A DNA stretch of 64,000 nucleotides from Guillardia theta CCMP2712 (lineage: Eukaryota; Cryptophyceae; Pyrenomonadales; Geminigeraceae), in assembly GCF_000315625.1 (NCBI RefSeq), contig NW_005434637.1, forward strand, positions 250,313-314,312, read 5' to 3'. A model generated the notes under the pieces. That model saw nothing but the letters and a program-made list of their open reading frames with translations, was not told the DNA's origin and did no database searches. The stretch's first letter is position 1. Each line of letters starts with the position of its first letter. The position numbers were made by a program, and so were the translations under genes. Of the stretch, positions 11,900-23,816 are shown piece by piece.

Positions 11900-13865
11900 T
11901 GAAGTTTCCATGTCGTCGTGATCGTTCACACGCGGTGCAGGCAAGCCAGAGATCGGGAGGCGGGCGTGCGAGTTCAACCCGCTTCCGTTGGGCAGCCCCC
12001 CCTCTTCAGCCGTCACGTTCTACCAGCCACGTCATCATCCGACAGCGCAAGGACCTTCGCTCACCTGACCCGACAGCTTCTGCTTGCACCAATCCTTCCA
12101 CCCCAACCCCAGGGTCGAGTCCAGCTCGTCCTCGTTGTCCTTCAGGTTCTCGACCACCTGAGAAGGGTCAGCCTCGAAGACGAGAGACGAGCAGTCGTCA
12201 CCGAAGAGCAGTAGGTAGTCCAGTCCATGCCGTCTTCATCCCAGGTCGAAGGAGGAGGAGGAGGAGGAGGAGGCTGGAGACGTTTCCATGCTTCGCTTCC
12301 GTGAATGTTCTCACAGAAGTTTCTTCCCGGAGTGAACTCGCACTCATCTTGATACCAAAGTTGACATGCTGCGTCATGCTCTGACACTTTCTGTATGGAC
12401 GGGCATCTGTTGTATCGATGAAACCTGAAGAGGAAAGGTGTGGGTGGCACTTCAGACGAGAGGAGAAAGTTTTGCACCCTTGTGTTAGTCTCTCAACGTC
12501 ATCCTCGCATGCATCGCACATGCACTTGATGAAGCTGCTTCAAAGATCAACATGTCGAACGGGTCAAGAGCGTCCCCGGGACCACTCACTCGTGCATCGG
12601 CTCACAGTAATTTGATTGGGCGTCATAGCTCTGTCTGAAGAATGTCTTGCACTGATAGTGCACCGTCACATCACGATCTCCCGCCCGACTGATGCTTACC
12701 TCGCGCTCTTTGTCGCGCTTGAACTCAGTCTTGCACGTGCCATCGTACGTCATCCATTCCTTGACATCGTTATGTCAAAACTCCACACGATTACCATGTA
12801 CAACGCATACCGTCTTGTCATTCAGCATGGACTGGGCGATTCCGTACCGAGATTGACCCAGTGCAGGTGACAGGATCGCAGGGCACCTGGGACATGTCAG
12901 GTTACCGTCTCATCGACTAAAACTTTTCATGTACCAATGTGAATTCAATTCATGAGTGCAGATAGTCGAAAAGAGTCCATGGCATCCATGACCAGGAGGA
13001 AAATTTTGGTTGCCAACCTTACAAGGGCAAATGAATGTGAGTAGAAGTTTCACACAGATGCTAAAGATCGAACCAAAGAAACAAGGTGACAGTGAGAGTC
13101 TTTTCTCATCTGTTCAATCACAAGTTTTGCTTTGCTGTCTTGTGTCCAGTATCTGAAATCAAGCAAGAATGAGCTGACGACCGCTCAGTTGCAAACGGTT
13201 CCTGTTGTCCCAGTACTTGAGAAGGGTCGGATCGCAGGCCCGGCATGCACACTGAATCTCATATCAACATGGAAACATTCAAACAGCACAATGCATTCCA
13301 ACCTGAAAGGGAACTTTGGCGTTGGAACAAAAGTAATGAGCAGATTCTTCATGGTCAGCTCTCAAGAGCGCCTCGGCTTGTGCTTTAGGGATATTTTGCT
13401 CACTTGCCTGCAGGATGTTCAGGTTCAAATGAAGCAACAGGATCTCTTTACAAGGAAATCAGCGTAGCAGTCATAGATCTCTGTGATGTTGCAGGCAGGA
13501 GGAGGCAGCTCGTTGGATTCACCATACGGCGGCTCGTCGCCTCCACTAGCAGCTTCATCCCCCGCAAGGATCGATCGCTGCAGGTGAATCTTTCTTTGCC
13601 GGCTCTCCGCCTCCCCGTCTATGCTCCTGTGAAGCTGCACCAAATTTCTCATGTTCCTCTCCTTGGATCTCAGGCTTCGCATGAATTTTGCGGCTCTGGC
13701 AGCGTCGTCCACATGATCCTGCTCGCTATACCTGTGACGCAGAGGTCTGACAAGAAGCTCGTCCGCATCCGAAACGAAACTGAGGACGGCAATCATTGCT
13801 AGAACTCCTGCTGTGCACATGAGGAGGACAGGGAAGAGCCATGTCCCCTTCAAGGAAGCAATCAT
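11900..13865 (-). CDS. Cys-rich type II membrane protein, unknown (approximate limits)
   Basis: Exon 1 starts at 13865 with a membrane anchor (WLFPVLLMCTAGVLAMIAVL) followed by a basic, helical stem and PPPACNITEIYDCYADFL. Further minus-strand coding segments follow: ADHEESAHYFCSNAK (about 13340), CACRACDPTLLKYW (about 13230), MTYDGTCKTEF and DVTVHYQCKTFFRQS (12740-12640), CMCDACEDDVERLTQGCKTF (about 12500), and SLVFEADPSQVVENLKDN to GLGWKDWCKQKLSGQ (12200-12080). The repeated C-x-x-C and CKTFF patterns suggest disulfide-rich repeats on the lumenal side. I do not recognise the family, and most splice sites and the 3' end remain unplaced. Confidence 0.45.
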
Positions 13866-14635
13866 CTCTTAGATGATCGCAGAACCTGGAGAAGGAAGCC
13901 TGAAAACATTCGATTCAGCCTCAGTTACAGAGAGCAAGTGATGGATGATGAATGAAATATCTTTGATATTGAACAAGGTGGGAGATCCTGTTCATAATTG
14001 CTGACGATACTTGTCATTTGCTTTCGTCTATCTTGAACTTGCATTTCCTGCTTTTTCTCCTCATTTCATTTACAGCTGTAGATGCTCTTTCATTCATGAA
14101 CATAGGACCTTACAGCGACGATTCACCTCAATCTGTTCTCCTCAATTCTGTTAACCTCATTTTTCTTCTCCCCTTCCCCTCCCTCCTCCCCCCAACTGCA
14201 CCAATTCCTTGACCATCGCCAAGAGTCATTCGCTTTAAAAAAAAGTCATGTCAAAACCTCGTCCCCTCTTCCCCACTCACACCCAATCGACCTGGGGGGC
14301 CGGGGGGCCTGGTCCACTGCGGCCTCAGGCCAGAGTCCAGGCCAGAGTCCAGGCTGCCCACTGGGCTTCTGCGACGTGCCCGAGGCTGGCCTTCCAGCGA
14401 GCAGGAGGCTAACTGAGAATCGGTAGAGTGCTTCAGGCAGCAGACAGCACTGATCGTGTTCAAGGTGTTTATTGGGCGTAACGTCGAGAGAATGACCCCG
14501 CCGCTCACTGGCTGACTCGAGAGGCTCGCACAGTTCTTATATCATACTTACACTAGAAGGACGTGAGATCGAGATGTCTGCGTTGATTACTGGCATGATT
14601 TTAGTTCTTGTAATGACCTTTGAGTAGCTGCATGT
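13866..14635. other. Intergenic region
   Basis: No supported gene. It includes a GC-rich patch (about 14280-14420) with a short AGGCCAGAGTCC direct repeat and ordinary sequence on either side. Open frames here are short and without domain character. Confidence 0.5.
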
Positions 14636-16787
14636 TCAAGCAATCAGGAAACAGCGATCAGAGTCAAATGCCAGTCGAAAATACCTCGGTCCATCCCTTC
14701 CTTGCATCTTCAAGTTGCATTCACTGCCAACCTCTCCTCGGAGCAACAAGCTCGCCTGGTCCCATATCAGTACGCACTTCAAGTCAGTCACACACGATAC
14801 GCACAAGGGTGACCGTAAGGTCTTTTGCCGCTCGCCCGTTGATTTCAAGCACCACATCACCAACCTGTTGCCATTGAGAATAGATCAAGTTCTTTCTCAT
14901 TCGTTTTACCTTGATTCGTCCATCAGCTTCTGCAGCAGAACCAGAAATGATGTCAAGAACGTAGATCTCATCATCATCCTTATCTAGCACCAGCCCCACT
15001 GTGCCCACGTTTTGGCCTGGTGATCGATCTTGGCTGTCATCAGCAGACCTGTCGACAATCTTCTGAGAAGCCTGGGAATTGAGAAATCTGTTCTCTTGAG
15101 TGAGTCGCGAGCATTCTGCCTCCAGACGTATGATGGATTGCTCGAGCTGACTGATTCTGGAGTCACGATCGAGAACCGTCTTCTGCCAGGACTCAATCTT
15201 CTCATTCCACATTCGAGAAGAAAAAGCAGCCATGTCTGTTTGACTCAGTCTCGATCTTGCCTCAGCAAGTTCCTTTTCGCATGCTTTGTGCTTGTTCTTC
15301 CATTCCTCAATTAGCCTTTCTGCTTGCTTGACCCCGTCAGCTGTAAAACAGACGCATCAATCTTGTGAAAGAAGGTCTCAACGGAACGATCACCTAGTTT
15401 CTGATTTTCTACCAAAATATCGTCGCTGTTTACATACTTCTTTTGCCACTCAGTGACGTGCTTCGTAAGTGTTCCGTTACTCTGAGTCAACAGCTCAATG
15501 CGAGCCTCGAGATCGCGCTGCACGACTTCGAAGTTCGAATATTGAAGCTTGTACTCGGAGAACTCTGAGTTCAAGGAGTGGTACTTGTTCTGCCATTCGG
15601 TTGCGTTGGATACAATATCACGTAGCCTCTCCGCAGTATCGATCGAATCTTGCTCAGCCTTCCTACGAGCCTTAGCCTCGCTCTCTGCCCTAACTTCGAC
15701 TATTTCTTTCAACTTCTTGGCACTACTGAGTTCAGATTGGAGCGCAAGAATTACGCGATCCTTCTCTGCAACCTGTTGCTCCATGTCTCGGACCGAGTTC
15801 TGAAGCTGAATCGCGTTTTGCTCCATCTGCAGTATGGTTTTCTCAGCTTTCTGAACCTTCTCTTCTGCAGCATGCATGGACAAGTCTGTCATATTTCGCA
15901 TTTGTTCAATTTTGCGCTCCGCCTTCTCAAGATCATCTTGAAGTCCCTCCGCGATTGCATAGATGGTCCTTTCATCGATCAGCTCGTATTGGCCGATGAG
16001 ATTTTCTCGTATCCTGAAGGAGGAGCCCTGCTTTCAACCCTCATCCTCTGCCAGCATCGCCTGCCAACACCGTACCTCGTTTATTTCTGACACGTACAAG
16101 TTGTTGGAGCCGTAGATGATGTCTTCCACCTGCTAAATGTCACAACGAGCATTGAACAACTCCCTGAAGATAGCACCAGACCGCCATCCCAGCAAACTGA
16201 GCAAGCAGAAACGTCAAACATAACCGTACATCAGACGAAAGAAGCGGACCTTGGACCGTTGTGTCATTCACTGCTGTGACTGTGCCGATACCATGCTGTC
16301 TTAAATGAGGAGCCATGGTAACTCGCATGCCTTCCATTGGCGGAATGTCCTTTCCGACCTTTCCAGCTATCAACAGGGCAAAACAGGTGACAACAAAGTC
16401 TTTTACGCATTTCGAAGGAATGAAAGTCTGCCCGGAACTCTGCTAGCATGGTGAAAACCAATGGAAAGGTGTGAAACAATGAGTACCACTACACCAACAG
16501 TCCCCATCGGCCCTGACTGCATGATATCATTTCCCATCATGGCTTTCACTGTACATTGAAGCAGAAGTTAGCTAGCCATTGTTGCACAACTAAATCATGT
16601 TGATTGATGACTCTACACGGCTATTGGTCATCATGTAAATTTGGGAAAATCGCTATTTCAAGGACGCCCTTTGAACACTATCAATTTTCTCATCTGTTGG
16701 GATCCCTATCCTGAATTTACGTTTATCGTGGTCTTCGAACAGAACATACTTGCCCTTGCACGGCATGTTATTTCGAAACTCAGCCAT
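14636..16787 (-). CDS. Coiled-coil protein with C-terminal PDZ domain
   Basis: The start at 16787 gives MAEFRNNMPCKGKYV and a short beta-rich module (KRKFRIGIPTDEKID); two later exons carry similar RGTV-like pieces (GPMGTV; RQHGIGTVTAVND). Exons 15901-15330 and 15230-15070 are heptad-rich coiled coil (EEKVQKAEKTILQMEQ and onward). The PDZ domain follows: GTVGLVLDKDDDEIYVLDII, GSAAEADGRIK, an intron, then VGDVVLEINGRAAKDLTVTL and LRGEVGSECNLKMQ. The last exon ends at about 14636. PDZ domains bind C-terminal peptides, so this looks like an elongated scaffold. Start, PDZ and coiled coil are clear; the middle exon borders are approximate. Confidence 0.6.
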
Positions 16788-17667
16788 TCTGCGGGGGCCT
16801 TCTGATATTTCTTCTCTAAGAAGTCTGTTGTCTCTCTTATTTGAATCCTCTGTGCAATTTTCGTCTTCTCCTCCCCTTGTATCTCTACATGTGACTCTGA
16901 AGATGAGCACAACTCTAATGCACCCTCCTCTCAACAGAGCTTCCTTGTGGTTGCCTGTTTCGTCTCCCTTTCTCCCCTCACATCTTCTCCTTGTTTCCCA
17001 TCAACTCGCCCTCCACCACCACCACCTCCTCCTCCTCCTCCTCCTCCTGCGCATTCCGCACCTGTCATCGCCATTCGGACTCGGATCTTCAAAGAGTACC
17101 CCCACCCCACCCTATTTCATCCTATTGAAAGCCTACGCAAGGCCACCCACCCCTTGTACCTGTCCGTTTCCTACTGCTCATCCGATGTTTCTAAGACCTG
17201 GGTCTTACCTGAGACTACGGGAGTTGTCATAGAGAGGTGGATATACACTGGTCCTAGTTAGAGTAGTCCTACCGCGATCGTCCCTGCATGCAGGGCAAGG
17301 CCACGATGAAAGAGGAAGGGAGGAGCAGGAGGAGGACGGGGAGGATAAGGAGGATGGAGAGAGTTGTAGGAGACAATTTTGATCCGGAAAGAGCAACAAG
17401 TCAGGCGAGATGGAAGGAGATGTCAAGGAAAGGGCAAGTAAAGTTTGAGGCAAGACAAGACCATAGCAGACTGGGGGCCGACGTTTGTGATGGCGTTGAC
17501 AGCAGAGAGTTCGGGGAGAGAAGTTGAGGATCAGAAGTGAACTAGAAGCAATCTTGTGATCAGAAAGGTTGAGGGATACAGGGACAAGGCGGGATAACAG
17601 CTTGCATTGGGGATTTCTGCGATTGTTGCAGGACTATTGACTCTGTTGCAGCAGGCAGGCAGGCGGG
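16788..17667. other. Intergenic region with TCC repeat
   Basis: The region between the divergent PDZ-protein and PCF11-like genes. It contains a CAC/CTC microsatellite near 17017-17048. No supported gene; open frames are read-through of the pyrimidine-rich sequence. Confidence 0.5.
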
Positions 17668-19304
17668 ATGGATGAGGCTCATGAACTTGCCGCGAACCTA
17701 GAAGAACAGATTTTGTTGATGAATCGTGCAGCAAAGGAGGAGATCAACGCATTGACGATGGTCGCTCAGGACTATGTTGAAAACGAACACTTGTGTGACA
17801 CAATCGTGCGATCGATCGAAACTTGTGTTGAAAAAGCAGTCAATGACAAGAAATTGATTCCTTTGTACGTTATGGACTCAATTCTTAAGAACGTCGGAGG
17901 AGTGTACAACAAGCTTATCTTGTTGAACCTGAATCAGACTCTATGCAACGCCTTTCAGCAATCGGACAACACCGTGAAGCAAAAGATGATCAAGCTACTG
18001 AACACGTAAACAGATGATGGATCGATGCCGCCTGCTGATCTCTTCCTAGGTGGTCCGATCAGAATATTTTTTCCAAGAGTGTTGTCGACAAGATTCGCCA
18101 AGGCATGATGAGCATTCTACAAACCCCTTCGATGCCTTCATGGAGGGACAAAAATAACCTGCAGCAACCAATGATGGTGCCGAATGGGTCGATGCACATG
18201 GTATAGAATCATAAATGACTTTCATGCTTGTGTGGTGTTAACCATGGTGACTCCAGCCGATGGGACGTAACTCCTTGCAGATGGAACCGTCGTCTTCGTC
18301 AACGGGCAACATGGTATGCATGTTGCGAAGTAGTTGCATCAGCTCACGTCTTCTTGCTTCAGTTCTTGTATTCCGGCTCTGGTCATCCGTCAAAGACTGC
18401 ATCTTTTGTGAATGATAATCCTCCCTATCTAAGCACTCGTGAACCATTCACTAGCTTTGGGCATCCTCAACTTAACTTGGGTCCTGTTCATGGTCAGTTT
18501 GGCCATAACGGATCGATGAACGTATTGCATGCAAACTTACTTCAAACCCGGTCCACCTCATGTTCTCTTGAGTATGCACAGACGATACAGAATCCTGCCA
18601 GCTCTCAGCACTACGACGTGGGGGATATGTGCATTGCCAGCCATCCGCCATGCGCTTTGCTACAAAGTTCGCCGCCTATAAGACACAAACGAAAGCTGTC
18701 TGCGAAGGATTTATCCAGGTATAAACCATTCCATTCTTTGTTTATCGAATGTATTTTGGCTTGTGAGACGGTTTGCATTTGGATGTGCAACCTCCTCTGC
18801 CCTTTTCTGCCTCCTTTAATGATTGAATGTAGCATGGATGTCACGCATGTGATAAGCTCTCTGTATGAAGAAAAACCTTTCACGTCAAAGATTGATGGGC
18901 GGAGATTCAAGAACAAAGAGGATCTAGATCGTCATCTTGACATGTTATTTGAGAGAAACCGTGCTAAGAAGGAGCGCTTTGGGAATCAAGAGCGGTTGTG
19001 GTTTCGGAACATTAGTGAGTGGTGTAGGGCAGAGGACATCTCCTCTTCGCGCACTCCCTTGAGAGACTTCAACAAGAGCAAGGACGGCATAGAGAAAGCA
19101 GCGGAGCCGATAAAATTGAATGTCGTGCAAGCAGACGATCTTGATGGGCTAGCCAAGTGTGCAGCTTGCAACGAGGTGCTCAAGAAGGAGTGGAGGGCCG
19201 ACGAAGATAGGTGGGTACTGCATGGCGTCTACCGTATGAATGGGAACGGCGAGTTTGATGATCATGGGACCATTTTCGTCCATCAAGGCTGCTTCCAGGG
19301 ATAA
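17668..19304 (+). CDS. PCF11: PCF11-like mRNA cleavage/termination factor
   Basis: Five exons: 17668-18005, 18050-18200, 18257-18313, 18363-18718 and 18833-19304, with introns of 44, 56, 49 and 114 nt, give 457 residues in an open frame. The N-terminus is a CTD-interacting domain: INALTMVAQDYVENEHLC, LYVMDSILKNVGGVYNKL, then KLLNT/WSDQNIFS across intron 1. The C-terminus has the zinc-binding module of Pcf11: LYEEKPFTSKIDGRRFKNKE, LDRHLDMLFERNRAKKE and CAACNEVLKKEW ending in HQGCF. Pcf11 binds Ser2-phosphorylated RNA polymerase II CTD and acts in pre-mRNA cleavage and termination in the nucleus. In the first zinc site the usual C-x-x-C reads SKIDG, so that site may be lost. The protein is shorter than animal or yeast Pcf11. 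Confidence 0.85.
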
Positions 19305-19522
19305 CCACAACGCTGTTCGCTTCCTTCGCCCTCTTTCCTCCTCCCGCTCCCTCGCTCCCCTTCTCCTGATCCCGACGAGCCTTCCTGGGATTTCTGCCTG
19401 AGACGTTCTCTTCTTCCTCAGGAAGAAAAGTCACCAGTTCTCTTCCTCCTAGGAGCTCTCCATTGTTCTTCCAGTAGCCCCTGCTGTCTCTTCCTTCCCC
19501 CACACCTTTCCCCTCGTCTCAT

Positions 19523-21115
19523 TGATTCATCGCAATCGAAATCGGCGAGCGCATGCTTTGTTGCAGTCCCGGATGGTTGCGAGGCGGTTTCATGCGGACA
19601 AAGTGAGTCTCTTGCAATGTGAGATAGAGCAGGGAGACGTCCAGGAACATGATGGTGCTGGAGACACAGGAGGGGGAGCAGGAGGAATTTTGCCAGTCTT
19701 GTTATCAGAACTTTAGTGGAATGAAACGGGTTGGACGACCGGAACTTGCGGACAGTAGGATATGACTCCTCGTCTTGACTGCCTTCCCTCCCTCTCCTCT
19801 GCCTCCTACTTCCCCTACTCCTCCTTGTTCCTCGTTCTCTCCCTCCGCCTTCCCTGATGCAATCGCCCAAGTCTCCAAAGCCATCCGCATCCCTCGCTCC
19901 CATGCTCGACTCTGCCCTTCCAAAATCTTTTCCCGGTGCACCTGCTGAACATTTCATGGAGTAGCACAAAGACTAAGAATCGTGTCACCTCCCTCCTCTC
20001 TCCTCGCGTGCAGGAGCAAGCCAGTCTGCGGTACTCCTCCTCCCCTCGAGCCATCCCTGCGACCCCCTGCGAGCCGCCGAAGGCGACGAGGAAGGAGGCG
20101 CTGATGCGAGACATGAGCGACTCCTCAGGAGCAGACAGGAAGCAGAGGCCATGCTCGAGCACAAGCTTACTTGCCACTGGATCTCTCTGTACATCGAAGT
20201 CACGAGGAGGAGGAGGAAGCAAGGGCATTGAGGACCAGGAGGATGTCGCTCCCTCCAAGAAGCTCCAGCACCGCGCTCGATGTCACCGCATGCTCCGTGA
20301 GGTTGCTGGAATGCCAGAGGACAAGCTCTCCTTGTCCCCGGGAGGAGAAGGCAGACTCAACCGGCTGCTTGCCCTGCCTGCCCGTCAACGAGGAAGCAGC
20401 TGAAAAGCATGCTTGTCCACCAGAGTGTCGGGGAGGACGAGATCAGCGCAAGATCGCAAGATGCTGCTCCACTGCTGCAGGGTCCTTGTCTGGATGGACG
20501 AGAGACTTCCGAGGAAGAGAAGCTTGCGCCGAGATGGAGCCTGGGGTCACAAACCTGAGTGAGGGAAGCAGAGGCGGCAAGTTGCTACTTGTGGAGTAGG
20601 AGGGGGAGAGGCGTCTCGAGTTTGTTCGATGTGAGGAGGCAGCGGAGGAGCCTTGAACAGGATCAACTTCTCTGTGAAACTCGCTGCAAACTCTGGTGGA
20701 GTTGCCACCCTGCGCTCGCGTTCAGGGTAGACGGGAATGAACAGGAAGAAGAGCAGGCGAAAGGGAAGACAAGTGAGAAGGGAAGACAAGTGAAATGGCA
20801 GATGAGATGAAGGGCAGGAGCAATCGTTATTTGAAGGGAGCTGGGCAGAACCAAAAACTGAGCCATGGCAGGAGAGCAGGATGTGCAGAAGGAGGAGGAG
20901 GAGGAGGAGGAGGAGGAGGAGGATGGAAGTAGGAGGACAGGAGGAGGAGATTGCAAGGAAAGCGTAACGTCACCAGTCACTGGCTAGCATGGGTAACGAT
21001 GAGCTTCTTGCTGTTGCCGGCCACCTCGACCCCCATCCTCGGACCTGTTGAAGCTGAGGTTACTGGAGGAGAAGGAGGAGATCAAGGAGGGGGGAGGGAG
21101 GAGGAGGAAGAGGAG

Positions 21116-21147
<32 letters not shown>

Positions 21148-23816
21148 TGAAGGAGGAGGAGGAGGTGAAGGTGGAGGAGGTGGAGGAGGAGGAGGAAGAG
21201 GGACTGACTTGCAACATGGCGGGCTGGTGGGAGAGAACTTGGTCATGGATGCTCGAGACGACCTGATTGGAGGGTGAGGAGGATGACGAAGAGAGAATGT
21301 AAGATCTCACGGCGTCGAAGTCCACGAGGACATGGAGCGAGTGGGAGTTGACCTGTGAGATGAACGAGAGAGGAGGAGGAGGATTTGGAGGAGGAGGATG
21401 AGAATGAGGAGGAGCAGGGAGGAGGAGAATGTAAGAGAAGCTCGTGGGTGATTCGAGCAGGAACTTACTTGCTCCCCTATGGACGAAGGTGTCGAACCGT
21501 GCGGGAAGAATTTGAAGCAGCACCTCCTGAATCCCTGGGGAAGGAGGCTGGACATGTAGTTGCTGATAGACATCAGGAAGAAGGAGAAGGAAACAGTTAT
21601 TACATCGATCGTTGGGATTCTTGAATCTCGAAGACGACAATAGAAGTTCTTTCGGAATCATACCCCAGCAAGAGGGATATCACTTGAGAAGGGACAGCAT
21701 GCCATGCTGAAGCGATGTACCCAACTCTCATGTTGATCACAGGAAGTTTGAGGGCGACCTGAGAAAACCTGTGAGGAGATGGAAGGAGCAAGAAGCAGGA
21801 AGCAACCGAAGGCAGGGGAGAGGAGACGACAAGTTTGTTGTGCGCGTCAATGATGTCGTTCAGTAGAGGATGAGGAACGAATCGAAGGCTCTGTAGAGGA
21901 TGGATGGTGGTTCTGCCGATGGCAGTGAGCTGCTGGGCTATGCAGGCCATCGCCTTCTTCTCATTCTCCTCCCTCTCCTCGAACAGCAGAGCGTTGTGCA
22001 TAACCTCGACGAGGTTGTACCTTGCTTCACAATGACCTTCCTGTCGCCCCAGCAGATGTCTGTAGTTGCTTGCGCTCTCCACTAACTTTCCTTGCAGGTT
22101 CAGGCACTTGCTCAGCAAGAACCTGGCGACGTCGTGATTGCCGTTCAGCTCGACAGCCTTCCTGTAGTGCTCGCAGGCCGTTCGTCCACCCTCCTCCTCT
22201 CCCTCCTCCTCCATCATCATCCCTAGCTTCACGTGCATCTCTGCGTTGTCCTGATCCAGCTGCAGGCCCAGCTCGAACTCTCTTATCGCTCCTGTCACGT
22301 TCCTCCTGTCAGCCCACAGAGCTGCGCCGAGAGCAAAATGGGCGGAAGCGGAGGGATGGCGGAGGAGGAGGAGGCGGTAGGAGCGCTCTGCAGCTGAAAA
22401 CTTTCCCTCCTTCATCTGCACGTACGCCAGCTCGTCGAGGTCCTCCAGATTTCCTCTCACCTCACACGCTCTCTCTGCCATTTGCTGCGCCAGCTCCAAC
22501 TTGCCGTCCTTGCTGGCCGAGCGAGAGAGGAGGAGGAGGACGGAGGCAGCGAAGTTCTGCATCTTGTCAATGGCGGTGGCTGTCAAGGTAGGGGAGGCAG
22601 ATTCAGCAGCGACTATTGCCATCATTGCGTGCAGGTCTCCGAGCTCAATGCTTGCCAGCTTGCAAGCTTGCTTCACATGCTTCCACCTCCTCCGCTCGCG
22701 TCCTTCTCGTCCTGCATGACTTGCAAGCATGAAGTATGGGAACGAGCGGCGAGGAAAGAGGAGATGCATGCTCTGGCATGCAAGCAGTTGCGTCTGTGCA
22801 GCTTCTCCCATCAGACTCGCCAGTTCGTTGTAGAACTTGTGAGCTTGTAAACACTGCGACCCCTCACAATGAGTATAATCATGACTCTGCGCATCCAGGA
22901 ACATCTCAACATTGAGATGAAGTCTCCCTTGTTGATGGTCAGGAGGCTGATAGCTCAGCAACATGTACCAGGTCGCTCCCTCTGTTCCATTCAGCGCTAT
23001 CCTATCCGTCAGTTCAATCACTCCTGCTCCTTTATGGAAGTCGATCGTGCCCACATGAGCGCTGGAGTTGTGTTCAGCAATCGGACAACCTTGCCGGAAT
23101 CCAATCTTGTTCACCCTCACAGCACGAAGGTTCTTGCTATGCTTCACAGGGACTTCGTCCTGCATCTCCGAAATGCTCACATGCAAGTTCAGGGCAGGAG
23201 CATGAGTGAAACTGCTCGATGGAACTGCAAACAGGACAGAAGACTGCTGAACAAACATGACGTCGCTTCCTCCTATGCCATGTGCTGCAGACTTGGTCAG
23301 AACGATCTTCATGAATGTTCTCGAGACAACTTCCGGCACATGATCTTGGTGCACCTTCAGGTACCATACCCGTGACTGCGCATGACACACTGAGGTATGC
23401 AGGACCAGCTCGCTGCTGGCATGTGCGAGGACAGAAGGGTTTCCTCCTTCGATCTCCGAGGCATTCGTCCTCAGCCATACTGTCCTTTGACTCTTCAAGG
23501 GCTTGCAATGCTTCTCAGCACAGCCTGTGAACGAGATGAAAGCTTGCAGGAAATGAAAATCCTGCAGGTGCTCGAAGAGGTGTGCCATGCTACCCCTTAC
23601 GACATGCTCCTCCTCGTCGTAGAGGGAGGAGACCGGGAGCTGAACATGTACATCTCCTTGATCAACTACTTCAATCTCAGCTATCCTGGAATCTCCATGT
23701 TTCTTCCAGGCTTCTTTGGGCAGATTCTTCCAAATGTCGTTTGCTCCAAGAACACAGTGATGGATAACAATCAATGACGTGATGCAACGAAGCTCGAATG
23801 TCCCGAAGGTGGGCAT
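19523..23816 (-). CDS. O-GlcNAc-transferase-like protein with signal peptide (3' end approximate)
   Basis: A large first exon (23816 to about 21605) encodes a signal peptide (ending near HHCVLGA), a unique region of about 350 residues, then TPRs (KFSAAERSYRLLLLRHPSAS, AIREFELGLQLDQDNAEMHV, CEHYRKAVELNGNHDVARF) and INMRVGYIASAWHAVPSQVI, the opening of the GT41 catalytic domain. Later exons continue it: VNSHSLHVLVDFDA, VVSSIHDQVLSHQPAMLQ, VATPPEFAASFTEKLILF, GELVLWHSSNLTEHAV with VLELLGGSDILLVLNA, PEESLMSRISASFLVAFGGS, EEEYRRLAC, SNPFHSTKVLITRLAKF. OGT and SPINDLY add sugars to Ser/Thr of nuclear and cytosolic proteins; a signal peptide is unusual. The usual NAHTT-type active-site stretch is not obvious (nearest is DFDVQRDPVASK), so activity is doubtful. 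Several introns hold GGA repeats. Confidence 0.65.
20888..21210 (+). repeat. GGA microsatellites in introns of the OGT-like gene
   Basis: Runs of GAGGAG at about 20888-20925 and GAGGAAGAGGAGG arrays at 21075-21205, with another patch near 21375-21425. They lie between the GT41 exons on the minus strand, within predicted introns. Confidence 0.7.

Noticed and set aside
20984-21661. Long minus-strand Ser/Pro-rich open frame
   Set aside because: It reads through GGA-repeat introns of the OGT-like gene; only short internal pieces match GT41 exons.
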